Shown: piece by piece, positions 42,401 through 49,921 of the stretch | How the letters are laid out: every line of letters begins with the position of its first letter | Numbering within the stretch: the stretch's first letter is position 1 | Origin: Bacteroidales bacterium | GTDB taxonomy: Bacteria; Bacteroidota; Bacteroidia; Bacteroidales; 4484-276 | Direction: 5' to 3' | Assembly: GCA_035647615.1 (NCBI GenBank) | Contig: DASRND010000029.1 | Span: 62,001 to 126,000 of the forward strand | DNA: 64,000 nucleotides | Notes under the pieces: generated by a model | Database searches by the model: none | Seen by the model: only the letters and a program-made list of their open reading frames with translations | Told to the model about the DNA's origin: nothing | Program-made: the position numbers and the translations under genes

Positions 42401-42881
42401 CCGTTTCGATGTATTTGTTGTCGAAGGTGATGTATGGATCGTCAAGATCTACCCAATAGCCCATCTGTCGCGTCAGGTCGTCCCACTCGCCTTTGTATTT
42501 CATCACTTCTTTGCGGCAGGCGTCGTTGTATTGTTCCACCGTTATCTTGCGTCCGATGTCTTCTTTGGTGATGCCAAGGGTTTTTTCGACAGCTATTTCG
42601 ATAGGCAACCCATGGGTGTCCCAGCCCGCTTTGCGCGGAACATAAAAACCTTTGAGGGTTTTGTAACGGCAAAAAATGTCTTTGATGGTGCGGGCCATAA
42701 CATGATGGATGCCCGGCTTGCCATTGGCCGACGGCGGCCCTTCGTAAAAGATATATTTCGAGCCATCCTCCCGGTTTTTTAAACTGCGGTGGAAGATGTC
42801 GTTTTCTTCCCAAAAAACGCGAATTTCGTCTGCGATTTTAGGAAGATTCAGTTGGTTGTATTCGTTGTATCTTGCTGACAT
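39444..42881 (-). CDS. ileS: isoleucyl-tRNA synthetase
   Basis: The enzyme charges tRNA-Ile. I prefer the start at 42881 (MSARYNEYNQLNLPK), five residues into the open frame, which gives 1145 residues. The class I signatures are present: PPSANGKPGIHHVM (HIGH-type) near residue 50 and KMSKRLNNAVDPF (KMSKS-type) near 690. The CP1 editing domain lies between (about 190-420: AWTTTPWTLPSNTALAVG, VTTEDGTGIVHIAPTFGADD). After the anticodon-binding helices (WYVRLSRRRFWKGEM) a long C-terminal domain follows. The length and sequence match the larger, eukaryote-like class of IleS common in Bacteroidota. It is the first gene of an operon with the dksA-like gene and lspA. Confidence 0.97.
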   Translation of the reverse strand: MSARYNEYNQLNLPKIADEIRVFWEENDIFHRSLKNREDGSKYIFYEGPPSANGKPGIHHVMARTIKDIFCRYKTLKGFYVPRKAGWDTHGLPIEIAVEKTLGITKEDIGRKITVEQYNDACRKEVMKYKGEWDDLTRQMGYWVDLDDPYITFDNKYIETVWYLLSKLYKKDLLYKGYTIQPYSPAAGTGLSTHELNQPGCYRDVKDTTVTAQFKVIDDDKSHFLFSKENEEAFFLAWTTTPWTLPSNTALAVGNKIQYVVVRTFNAYTGQPITVVLAKDLVNSYFNPKAQEIALTEYNSGDKLVPYQIINEISGSQLEGLRYEQLIPWIKPDGDAFRVITGDFVTTEDGTGIVHIAPTFGADDDRVARVAGIVPLVLIDKTDSRRPMVDLQGRLFRIEELDDDFVRQFVDVDTYGEYAGRYVKNEYDATADEQSPVLDIDLSVMLKLNNQAFKIEKYVHNYPHCWRTDKPVLYYPLDSWFIKTTAYKERMIRLNETINWKPRATGLGRFANWLENLVDWNLSRSRFWGVGLPIWTTEDRKEQKCIGSVAELKAEIEKAIEAGFMEENPLTAFDTNDQSNENYDSFDLHRPYIDDIILVSESGQRMTREPDLIDVWFDSGAMPYAQFHYPFENKDLESYFPADFIAEGVDQTRGWFFTLHAISTMIFDSVAFKTCVSNGLVLDKNGNKMSKRLNNAVDPFETINTYGPDATRWYLITNSQPWDNLKFDLEGIAEVQRKFFGTLYNTYAFFALYANIDKFDYSHEEIALADRPELDRWILSELHTLIGQVDAAMDDYEPTRAGRAIAQFVDDKLSNWYVRLSRRRFWKGEMTGDKISAYQTLYQCLESLAVLSAPLAPFFAERLFTDLNSITHRYNVPSVHLMDMTVANTSMIDEDLEQKMQLAQKISSMALSLRKKVKIKVRQPLNKIMVPLLSPQFKEQVSAVEHLILSEVNVKQLEFLKDDSGIVSKSLKANFKELGPRYGKQMKKLAAELVAFTPAQIDQLEKNGSYQLHLDSEMIEILLSDVEIITEDIPGWLIANDGALTVALDISLTEELIDEGIARDLVNRIQNLRKDKGYEVIDKINLIIAKDSEKINQAIENNYNYICSETLALSLELVESINEQQSETIEIGDELQTMISIEKAG

Positions 42882-42914
42882 GTAAAAAATTTGCACTTAA
42901 AAAATTTGCGGCTG

Positions 42915-42922
42915 CAAAAATA
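42915..42922 (-). promoter_or_regulatory. -7 element TATTTTTG for the ileS operon
   Basis: On the minus strand TATTTTTG fits TAnnTTTG, 34 bp before the ileS ATG at 42881. A divergent -7 element for the next gene lies 25 bp away. Confidence 0.5.
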
Positions 42923-42947
42923 TAAAAATAAACTCAACAGATTTTCC

Positions 42948-42955
42948 TACTTTTG
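42948..42955 (+). promoter_or_regulatory. -7 element TACTTTTG for the 42980 gene
   Basis: TACTTTTG fits TAnnTTTG, 24 bp before ATG 42980. The ileS and 42980 promoters are back to back in less than 60 bp. Confidence 0.5.
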
Positions 42956-42979
42956 CTCATCATTAAAAAATAGCAAGTT

Positions 42980-43738
42980 ATGAAAAAATTCCTGACGTTA
43001 CTTTTCGCAGCTTTCCTGGCAGTTTCTGCCGCCGGACAAGTGGACAAAATGAAAGATGTTCTCGACGATGAGATGGATGCCGGCAACTACACCTTGCGCT
43101 TCTACGATGCCCTCAGCGGAAATCCGATAAAAGGCGCCATTATTACCATCGAAGATGCAGGTACTTTCTTTACCGATGCCGAAGGGAAAATCAAATTTCC
43201 GCGTGGCGAAGAGGAGGCTTTGTACCTGGTTAACTTTGCTGCCGATGGCTACATCACCACTGATGTAAGTCTGGAGGCTTTGGCCGGCACAATTTTCAAC
43301 AATCGCATTTCCGTATCGCCGGTGATGGCCATGGAAAACATGCGCATCATTGTTGATTGGGGGCGTCGTCCTGCCGATCTGGATGCTCATCTTACCAAAG
43401 ATAAAAGCTACCACATCTCTTATCGCGACATGAAAGTGTCAGATGACGGCGAAGCCCGCCTCGATCGCGACGACACCGACAGCTGGGGCCCCGAAACGAT
43501 TACCATTCGCGAAGTGAATACAGAAGGTCACTACGAATTCTGGGTGCATGATTACACCAACCGCGCCGACGAAAATTCCCGTAAGCTTAGCAAATCCAAA
43601 GCAACCGTAAAAGTGTATGGCAACAACCGCTTGCTCGAACAATTTCCCATTCCCACCGACGGCCGCGGCAACAAATGGCATGTTTTTACGATCGACCACG
43701 GTAAGATAGTCCCAACCAATTACATCACTGCAGAATAA
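42980..43738 (+). CDS. exported protein with carboxypeptidase-regulatory-like and DUF2135-like domains, 252 aa
   Basis: A signal peptide (MKKFLTLLFAAFLAVSAAGQ) precedes a short beta-sandwich of the carboxypeptidase-regulatory type (residues 38-115: YTLRFYDALSGNPIKGAIITIEDAGTFFTDAEGKIKF...). The second half resembles the YfaP/DUF2135 type (MRIIVDWGRRPADLDAHLT, HISYRDMKVSDDGEARLDRDDTDSWGPETITI, GHYEFWVHDYTN). The function is unknown; it is probably periplasmic or surface-exposed. The PEGA-domain gene follows 47 bp downstream on the same strand, and both are predicted exported beta-sandwich proteins, so they may act together. Confidence 0.75.
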   Translation: MKKFLTLLFAAFLAVSAAGQVDKMKDVLDDEMDAGNYTLRFYDALSGNPIKGAIITIEDAGTFFTDAEGKIKFPRGEEEALYLVNFAADGYITTDVSLEALAGTIFNNRISVSPVMAMENMRIIVDWGRRPADLDAHLTKDKSYHISYRDMKVSDDGEARLDRDDTDSWGPETITIREVNTEGHYEFWVHDYTNRADENSRKLSKSKATVKVYGNNRLLEQFPIPTDGRGNKWHVFTIDHGKIVPTNYITAE

Positions 43739-43785
43739 TAGTGAAGGAACAACTTTGGATTTTTCATTAGCATAAAAAACAACTT

Positions 43786-45753
43786 ATGCGGTTTTGCTTT
43801 TTATTGATTTTCACAATGACTTTATCGGTGGCTTACGCCGATGAGTTTGTGGTGCGATCATTTACCCTGGCGGAGACTGATCTTTCGGCGCTGCGCTATG
43901 AGCGCAAGGATGCCAACGACGAAGCCTGTGCCATTATAAAAGTGCGTACCGATCTGCGTGACCTGGCTTTCGATGCCGGCAAATATCTGGTAGGCGATAT
44001 TCAGCTAAAAAGCGGCGAATTTTGGCTGTATGTTTCGCCGGGCGAAAAGAGGATCACCATTTACAAAGATGGTTTTATTACAAAACACATCCCCCTGAAT
44101 CTCCCTGTCGAATCGTCGAAAGTGTATGTGCTCGAAGTTACCAACAAGCAAAAGGCCACCGCTGCCACCGGTTCGCTCATTCTATTCACCGATCCGCCGG
44201 GCGCCATGGTAAAAATCAGAGAGCTTTCGGGGCTGGAGTTTACCACTCCCGACACGCTCAAAAACTATCCTGCATTTCCTTATTCCGTTACCATCACCAA
44301 GTTTCGCCATGCTACCCTCGACACCATCCTTACCGTGCATCCCGGCGAAATGATTGCCCACCATATTACTCTCACGCCTGGCTGGGGCGATGTGCTGATA
44401 GCCGTGGAGCCGGAAGATACCAGAATTTTTATTAATAATAAATTTGTGGGCACCGGCGATCAGAATTTTGTTGGTGATGCAAAGGGAGTCGATGTAGGGC
44501 GTCATACCATCAGCATCCGTCACGACAATTATTATGAGCAGGAGCAGCAGATTGAGGTATTTCCCGGAGAGCGAACAAATTTGAAATACAAACTTGACCC
44601 AATGCTGGGGATATTAAAAGTAGAAACCCCCATGGGTGCTATCCTGCATATCAATAGTAAAATGGCCGGACGAGTTCCTTACACAGATACGCTTCTGACG
44701 GGTAATTATCAGATTACGCTTTCGGCGGAAGGATATCTGGAGGTGACCAAAACCATTATTATAACCGAGAATAATATCACTTACGTTAATGAAGAGCTAC
44801 AGCACAGCCGGCTTGTGAGCATTACTTCGAAGCCAGCGCAAGCTGAAATTTATCTGGATGGGAATCTGGTCGGTGTTACGCCGGCGACTATTTTGATGGG
44901 CTATGGTGCTAACCAGCTATTATTGCGAAAAGCAAAATACCACGACCTGCATGAAAATGTGCAGGTAGGAAAAGATACTGATGCGCTGCATTTTAGCCTG
45001 AAGCCTGATTTGCTGGCGGTAACTGTCTCGACAAACCCGGCCGGAGCACAACTGTATGTTGATGGCAAAAATCGGGGTCTCACTAATAAAGAGCTGGAAC
45101 TGCCTTATGGCAAATATAGCGTGAAGGTTTACAAGCAAGGCTATTTTACCAGACAGCGCAATGTGGAGGTGATCAAATCCGGACAAACAGTAAATTTCGA
45201 CCTGCGCAGCTCCGATCATTACCGTCTTGGAATAATGTATGGCCTGGACGATTCCTGGGGTGGCGAATTTACTTGGGCACGCTCTTCGGTGGGCATTGGC
45301 GTGGGAGGCTACAGTCCGTCTGCAGAGGAGTTCAGCCAGACCGTGCAGCATCAAAATGTGGATGTTTCACATTATTCCGATCTTTCACTTAGCGCTCCCG
45401 CAGGAAAAGAAAGCAACGCCGACTCGGTGGACTTTTTCTTTTCATTGAAACTACATTTTTTCCTATCGAAATTGCCCGGTTTGTCCATCGTTGCCGGAAC
45501 CACAATTGGCAAGGTTTACTATTCCGATGTTTATCTGGCGGGCGAAGATTATTCCCATAAATATTACGGTGACAAAATCCTCAAAGGCGACTATTTTTCG
45601 GTGGCGCACAAAGGGAAATGGAAATTAAATCCTATTGTCGGAGTGTCGCTGCGGTTGCTGCGCTATTTTTATGTGAGCGGCGAAGTTTGGTTCAACACCG
45701 AGCATGGCACCCAATTTCTTACTGCCGGCGGCATGTGTTTTCCGCTTAAATAA
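43786..45753 (+). CDS. exported PEGA-domain protein, 655 aa
   Basis: A signal peptide (MRFCFLLIFTMTLSVAYA) is followed by an N-terminal beta region (residues 20-130). Several PEGA modules come next (about 130-470), with the recurring pattern xPxGAxxxI-D/N-gxxxGxTP...GxxxxxxxKxGY (for example DPPGAMVKI, EPEDTRIFINNKFVG, TPMGAILHINSKMAGRVPY, KPAQAEIYLDGNLVGVTPAT, NPAGAQLYVDGKNRGLTNKEL). PEGA domains are thought to be surface-layer or envelope modules. The C-terminal 180 residues form a beta-rich region (RLGIMYGLDDSWGGEFTWARSSVGIGVGGYSP, LLRYFYVSGEVWFNTEHGTQFLTAGGMCFPLK) that could be an outer-membrane-associated barrel. No T9SS domain is visible. Confidence 0.8.
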   Translation: MRFCFLLIFTMTLSVAYADEFVVRSFTLAETDLSALRYERKDANDEACAIIKVRTDLRDLAFDAGKYLVGDIQLKSGEFWLYVSPGEKRITIYKDGFITKHIPLNLPVESSKVYVLEVTNKQKATAATGSLILFTDPPGAMVKIRELSGLEFTTPDTLKNYPAFPYSVTITKFRHATLDTILTVHPGEMIAHHITLTPGWGDVLIAVEPEDTRIFINNKFVGTGDQNFVGDAKGVDVGRHTISIRHDNYYEQEQQIEVFPGERTNLKYKLDPMLGILKVETPMGAILHINSKMAGRVPYTDTLLTGNYQITLSAEGYLEVTKTIIITENNITYVNEELQHSRLVSITSKPAQAEIYLDGNLVGVTPATILMGYGANQLLLRKAKYHDLHENVQVGKDTDALHFSLKPDLLAVTVSTNPAGAQLYVDGKNRGLTNKELELPYGKYSVKVYKQGYFTRQRNVEVIKSGQTVNFDLRSSDHYRLGIMYGLDDSWGGEFTWARSSVGIGVGGYSPSAEEFSQTVQHQNVDVSHYSDLSLSAPAGKESNADSVDFFFSLKLHFFLSKLPGLSIVAGTTIGKVYYSDVYLAGEDYSHKYYGDKILKGDYFSVAHKGKWKLNPIVGVSLRLLRYFYVSGEVWFNTEHGTQFLTAGGMCFPLK

Positions 45754-45856
45754 GGGTTTGGAGAATTGCGATCCTCTTCGGGACTGCGAATCTGGTATTT
45801 TGGACAACCCGATAGCTTGACGAACCGACAACTTTTTCCTACTTTAGTTTGGGCGG

Positions 45857-45943
45857 GCTGTGCCTCAGCCGGTCTATTTTTACAGTCTGAGCCTGTTCCA
45901 ATGATTAGAAAAAGCAGGCCAAGCCTCAGCCGAATGTCAGGGG
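45857..45943 (-). repeat. stem-loop dispersed repeat, family H, copy B (inverted)
   Basis: Read on the minus strand it contains GGCCTGCTTTTTCTAATCAT, GGAACAGGCTC and CTGTAAAAATAGACCGG, nearly matching 4671-4747. The element is flanked by the direct repeat CCTCAGCCG (45862-45870 and 45924-45932), absent around copy A. The whole gap 45754-46079 is otherwise non-coding. Confidence 0.65.
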
Positions 45944-46031
45944 TTAAAAATCCTACAACTTAATAACCCGACAACCTCTTCCCCCTTCGTTAAACTATTT
46001 TAAAGATGGTGCATCCAAACTACCTATTGCC

Positions 46032-46039
46032 TATGTTTG
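46032..46039 (+). promoter_or_regulatory. -7 element TATGTTTG for the glucoside cluster
   Basis: TATGTTTG fits TAnnTTTG, 40 bp before the ATG at 46080. Confidence 0.45.
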
Positions 46040-46079
46040 TTTAGACACCTTTGATTTGTAAACCTTTAAAAACAAAATT

Positions 46080-47432
46080 ATGAAAGTCGTCATTTTGCAT
46101 CATCATCTCAATCCGGGTGGTGTAACGCGCATCATGCAGTTGCAGGCGGAGAGTTTGCGCAGCGCATTTCCTGAAATTGAAATCGTTGTAATTACCGGCC
46201 ATGCCACCGACCCAAAACCCTTTGAGGTGCTCAATGTAACAATCTTCGAATATCTGCCACTCGATTATCTGTACCGCAGCCGTGGGCTTGAAGAGGAGTT
46301 GCCGGAGCTTTTTGCCGATATCACAAACTTTCTGAAAAAGCATATCGACCGGCAGACGATTATTCATGCGCATAACCTGAACCTCGGCAAAAATCCTGTG
46401 CTCACCCTGGCACTCTCGACCATGGCGCGCCAGGGCTATCATCTGTTCAACCATTGCCACGACTTTGCCGAAGACCGTCCCGACAACATGGAGTTTCTGC
46501 AGGAGATCATTGAAGATTATTTTCAGGAGGATTTGCACCAGGTGTTGTATCCTGATAATTCCACCAGCTTTTTTGCCACGCTCAACAGTTTCGATTACCA
46601 GAGGTTGTTGCAGGAGGGCATTCCTGAAAAACGTGTCACGCTGCTGCCCAATCCGGTGAATGTCAACAAAACGGAGGGGACGGTTGTTGAAAATGTGCGC
46701 GATGAGATCTGCCAGACATTGGGGTTGGATGGCAACAAATTGTTGATCACCTACCCGGTGCGGGTGATACGCCGGAAGAATATCGGTGAGTTTATTTTGC
46801 TCAGCGCTATGTTTGCCAATCGTGCCCACTGGCTGGTTACACAGCCTCCCAGGAATCCCGTGGAGGTGAAGCCTTATCAAAACTGGAAAGGTTTTTGCCA
46901 GCGCTTTCAACTTGATATTGTTTTTGAAGCAGGGATTAAAGTGGACTTTATGAAACTGATGATCGCCAGCGATCTCTGCCTTACCACCAGCATACGCGAA
47001 GGTTTTGGCATGGTATTTTTGGAACCGTGGCTGCTCGGCACGCCGGTAATGGGACGCAATATTGACTATGTTACCAGCGACCTGATAGAAAGCGGCGTTC
47101 GGTTTCCGCTGCTGTACGAAGAGATAATGGTGAAAACAGAAAACGGGATCACTGACTTCGCTAAGCTGGAGATGAATCAGCAGCAGCAAATCATCGGTAG
47201 GGTATTGCAGGATGAAGCTTTCGCTGAAAAAATCCGTCGGCAAAACCCTGCGCTTCTGAAGCTCTTCGACGAGGTGCCTGGGGTGGTGATCGAAAACAAT
47301 CGCAAGGTAATAGAAGAGAAATATTCATTAAATAACTATGCACACACACTCTATGAAGTATATCGAAAAATGGTTGAACACGATGACCGACCTTCAGCCG
47401 ATACCCACCGCAGTGGCTCCACGACTGGATAA
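46080..47432 (+). CDS. GT4-type glycosyltransferase, 450 aa
   Basis: The GT-B fold is shown by an N-terminal domain starting MKVVILHHHLNPGGVTRIMQLQAESL and a C-terminal donor-binding domain with the GT4 motif TSIREGFGMVFLEPWLLGTPVMG (E-x7-E, about residues 307-318). The middle region has RVTLLPNPVNV and YPVRVIRRKNIGEFILL (donor phosphate contacts). The donor sugar and acceptor are unknown. It is the first gene of the cluster and its 3' end overlaps the HAD phosphatase gene by about 50 bp if that gene starts at 47383. Given the GT81 and GH13_18 genes downstream, this enzyme may extend a glyceryl glycoside with a second sugar, but that is inference. Confidence 0.82.
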   Translation: MKVVILHHHLNPGGVTRIMQLQAESLRSAFPEIEIVVITGHATDPKPFEVLNVTIFEYLPLDYLYRSRGLEEELPELFADITNFLKKHIDRQTIIHAHNLNLGKNPVLTLALSTMARQGYHLFNHCHDFAEDRPDNMEFLQEIIEDYFQEDLHQVLYPDNSTSFFATLNSFDYQRLLQEGIPEKRVTLLPNPVNVNKTEGTVVENVRDEICQTLGLDGNKLLITYPVRVIRRKNIGEFILLSAMFANRAHWLVTQPPRNPVEVKPYQNWKGFCQRFQLDIVFEAGIKVDFMKLMIASDLCLTTSIREGFGMVFLEPWLLGTPVMGRNIDYVTSDLIESGVRFPLLYEEIMVKTENGITDFAKLEMNQQQQIIGRVLQDEAFAEKIRRQNPALLKLFDEVPGVVIENNRKVIEEKYSLNNYAHTLYEVYRKMVEHDDRPSADTHRSGSTTG

Positions 47433-48261
47433 AATCGACGGAATTAAAGCTATCATCTTCGACATTTATGGCACCTTGGTAGTCTCGGCCTCCGGCGACA
47501 TTGACCAGATAGACCTCTCCCAGCAAAATATGCGCACTGCCCTCGAAGAGGCAGATTATCTTCTGCCTGAAAATAACCCGAAAAAAGGAGAAGCTGTGGT
47601 AGCTGAACTGTTACAGAAATTTACCGACACCCTGCGAAAACACCAGCAGCAGTTGCGTGATGCCGGCGTTCCTTTTCCCGAAACCGACATCCGCCTGGTG
47701 TGGGACGAGTGGCTGAAATATGCCCTCGATAGCGCGTACATTACCACCAACGGTGCTTCCGACATCACCCGGTTGACGTTTGTCTTTGAAATGCTCAGCA
47801 ACAAAATACATCCCATGCCTGACATGCTCGAGGTGCTGCATTATTTTCACGACCGGAAATATCCACTTGGCATCGTTTCCAACGCACAGTTTTACACGCC
47901 GGTGATGATGAACTATTTCATCGATGGCCAGGCCAGAAATACCGAGAGCCTGCCGCTGTTCAACGACGACATCACGCAATTTTCGTATAGTTTGCGCAAA
48001 GCAAAACCGGATCGTACGCTCTTTGCTCCGGTGCTTAAAGCTTTGAAAGAAAACTATGGCATCGCGCCGCAGGAGTCTGTTTTTGTAGGCAACGACATGT
48101 ACAACGACATTTATCCGGCGCAGGATATGGGAATGAAAACGGTGTTTTTTGCCGGCGACGAGCGGGCATTGCGCTTACGCGAAGACAAAGCGGAGGTGAA
48201 AAATCTGCGCCCCGACGCTGTGATTACCGAATTAATACAACTCAAACAAATCATCAAATAA
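47383..48261 (+). CDS. HAD-superfamily hydrolase, 292 aa
   Basis: I choose ATG 47383 (MTDLQPIPTAVAPRLDKIDG); ATGs at 47338 and 47353 are alternatives. The HAD motif I is IIFDIYGTLV with nucleophile D27; motif II lies in LGIVSNAQFYTP, motif III includes KAKPDRTLF, and motif IV is VFVGNDMYNDIYPAQDMGMKTVFF. The FDIYGTL form is usual in 2-haloacid-dehalogenase-type HADs, where the second aspartate is replaced by tyrosine. A helical cap (about 45-165) sits between motifs I and II. In this cluster it may remove the phosphate from a glucosyl-phosphoglycerate made by the GT81 enzyme; the substrate is not fixed by sequence. It overlaps the preceding gene and the next start codon. Confidence 0.82.
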   Translation: MTDLQPIPTAVAPRLDKIDGIKAIIFDIYGTLVVSASGDIDQIDLSQQNMRTALEEADYLLPENNPKKGEAVVAELLQKFTDTLRKHQQQLRDAGVPFPETDIRLVWDEWLKYALDSAYITTNGASDITRLTFVFEMLSNKIHPMPDMLEVLHYFHDRKYPLGIVSNAQFYTPVMMNYFIDGQARNTESLPLFNDDITQFSYSLRKAKPDRTLFAPVLKALKENYGIAPQESVFVGNDMYNDIYPAQDMGMKTVFFAGDERALRLREDKAEVKNLRPDAVITELIQLKQIIK

Positions 48262-49712
48262 TGAACGTTCATCATCTTAACATAGGAATTTTGCACTCGC
48301 TCATCGGCAAAAACGATGGCGTTTCGATCGTGATCGATCAAACGGTGAATGCCATGGTGAACGATATGGGCATCCGGCTGGGAAACATTTATTTTCTGGC
48401 AGCGCATATCTCGCCGCGCTTCAATGCCGAAACCGACGACATCTTTTGGCATAAGAACAAAATTCACAAAAAGATCATCAAATATTTTGCGGCCAAGCCG
48501 CCCAAGGGATTGGCAGAGCTTATCCACAGCGAGGCGATGTATGCCAAGGAAGTCATTGCCCGATTTGTAGAAAAGCACCAGATCGACCTGCTCATTGCCC
48601 ACAACACGGCGCATCCGTATAATTTTATCACCGCTGTCGGGTTGGGATATTATCTCGAAGAGCTGCGCGGCAAGGGCATCATCTGGCCCAATGTGATGGT
48701 ATGGTGGCACGATTCCTATTTCGAGCGCGATATTTTTTCAAATCCCAATCCGGTAATCGAAAAGTTTTTGAAATACCTTCCCGGCACCGAAATCGACGGA
48801 ATAGCTTTTATCAACAAATCGCAGATTGAGCTGGGCAAGCGCTGGTTTTCGACTTACAATGCGCCGCGGCTGGAGTCGTTTTTCAAGCAGCGTGCTGTGG
48901 TAATTCCCAACACCAGCGACATCACCTGGGAATGGGAAGACAAACCCTGGGACAGCGACCAGTTGATTCATCCGCCGGTGGATAATTACAACAACTCCTT
49001 TTTTGAAGATGTGGGTTTGAAAGAAGAACTCTCCAAACGCAAAATGACCATGCAGGATGCCGTGATACTGCTGCAACACACGCGTGTTGTTCCGCGAAAG
49101 CGTATTGAAACGGCTATTGATATGGCTTTTGAACTGGAGAAGAAATACCTGAATCACGGCATTAAAAAATGTGTGACGGTGCTGGTGAGCGGCCATTCGG
49201 GTGACGAACAATTTGAATACAAAAAGTATTTAAAAATATATTTTAATGAAAAGCTGGCGCATCATCCGCACAGCAACGTGGTGTTGATATTTGGCGAAAG
49301 CCACATCCTCTCCCACCGCGATATTATTGTGGATAAGAAATATTACAAGTTTGCCGAAATCCCGGCTATCGTAGCTTCGGTGGGCGGTGTAGGTACTTTC
49401 TTTAGTGAGGTGGAAGGCTTTGGCAACAACCTGCTCGAAATGATCTCGTTCGGATTGCCGGTGGCCATCAATCGTTATAAAGTTTACAGAGAGGAAATCG
49501 AACATCTGGGTTTCCGGCTTCCGGCCATCAACAACGACGAACTGACAGATGTTGTGGTGGAAGAAACCTTCAGGCTGCTGACCGACATCAGCTACCGCAA
49601 CCAAATGATCCTGCACAACCTTAAAGTACTCAACGAAAAACTTGGCCATGCCATCATTTCCGACAAGCTCACACCATTGATCATCAATATGTTTACACGA
49701 TTATTAAAATGA
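48261..49712 (+). CDS. GT4-like glycosyltransferase, 483 aa
   Basis: The start at 48261 overlaps the HAD stop (TAATGA), so translation is likely coupled. The N-terminal half begins MNVHHLNIGILHSLIGKNDGVSIVIDQTVNAMVND. The C-terminal Rossmann domain has HTRVVPRKRIETAIDMAFELEKKY (donor-binding) and FFSEVEGFGNNLLEMISFGLPVAINRYKVYREEI, where EGFGNNLLE is the GT4 E-x7-E motif (about residues 385-393). It has no TM helices. It is the second GT4 in the cluster and is divergent from the first; the pair could act on different acceptors. The specificity is unknown. Confidence 0.8.
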   Translation: MNVHHLNIGILHSLIGKNDGVSIVIDQTVNAMVNDMGIRLGNIYFLAAHISPRFNAETDDIFWHKNKIHKKIIKYFAAKPPKGLAELIHSEAMYAKEVIARFVEKHQIDLLIAHNTAHPYNFITAVGLGYYLEELRGKGIIWPNVMVWWHDSYFERDIFSNPNPVIEKFLKYLPGTEIDGIAFINKSQIELGKRWFSTYNAPRLESFFKQRAVVIPNTSDITWEWEDKPWDSDQLIHPPVDNYNNSFFEDVGLKEELSKRKMTMQDAVILLQHTRVVPRKRIETAIDMAFELEKKYLNHGIKKCVTVLVSGHSGDEQFEYKKYLKIYFNEKLAHHPHSNVVLIFGESHILSHRDIIVDKKYYKFAEIPAIVASVGGVGTFFSEVEGFGNNLLEMISFGLPVAINRYKVYREEIEHLGFRLPAINNDELTDVVVEETFRLLTDISYRNQMILHNLKVLNEKLGHAIISDKLTPLIINMFTRLLK

Positions 49713-49714
49713 GT

Positions 49715-49850
49715 TGTAAAAATCCAAACGACAAAACCCAAATGACAAATAAAATTCAAAAAACAATTTCAAAAACTTCTAACACTTTGTTTTTTGATCA
49801 TTGAAATTTATTTGGGTTTTGTATTTTTTATAATGGAATTTGTACTTAAA
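49715..49850. repeat. AT-rich dispersed repeat, family P, copy 4
   Basis: Left arm AACCCAAATGACAAATAAAA and AACAATTTCAAAAACTTC; right arm GATCATTGAAATTTATTTGG, GTTTTGTATTTTTTATAATG and GAATTTG. The two arms pair imperfectly. It fills most of the gap before the GT81 gene. Confidence 0.6.
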
Positions 49851-49921
49851 TTGCTAAATCTGAATTAAAAAACAGACAATATTTTGTAACCAATTGTATC
49901 ACAATCTAAAACTATACTGAG

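Noticed and set aside
46041..47243. 400-codon open frame on the minus strand
   Set aside because: It lies fully antisense to a GT4 gene with clear motifs, is His/Gln-rich as antisense frames of this GC level tend to be, and has no promoter element.
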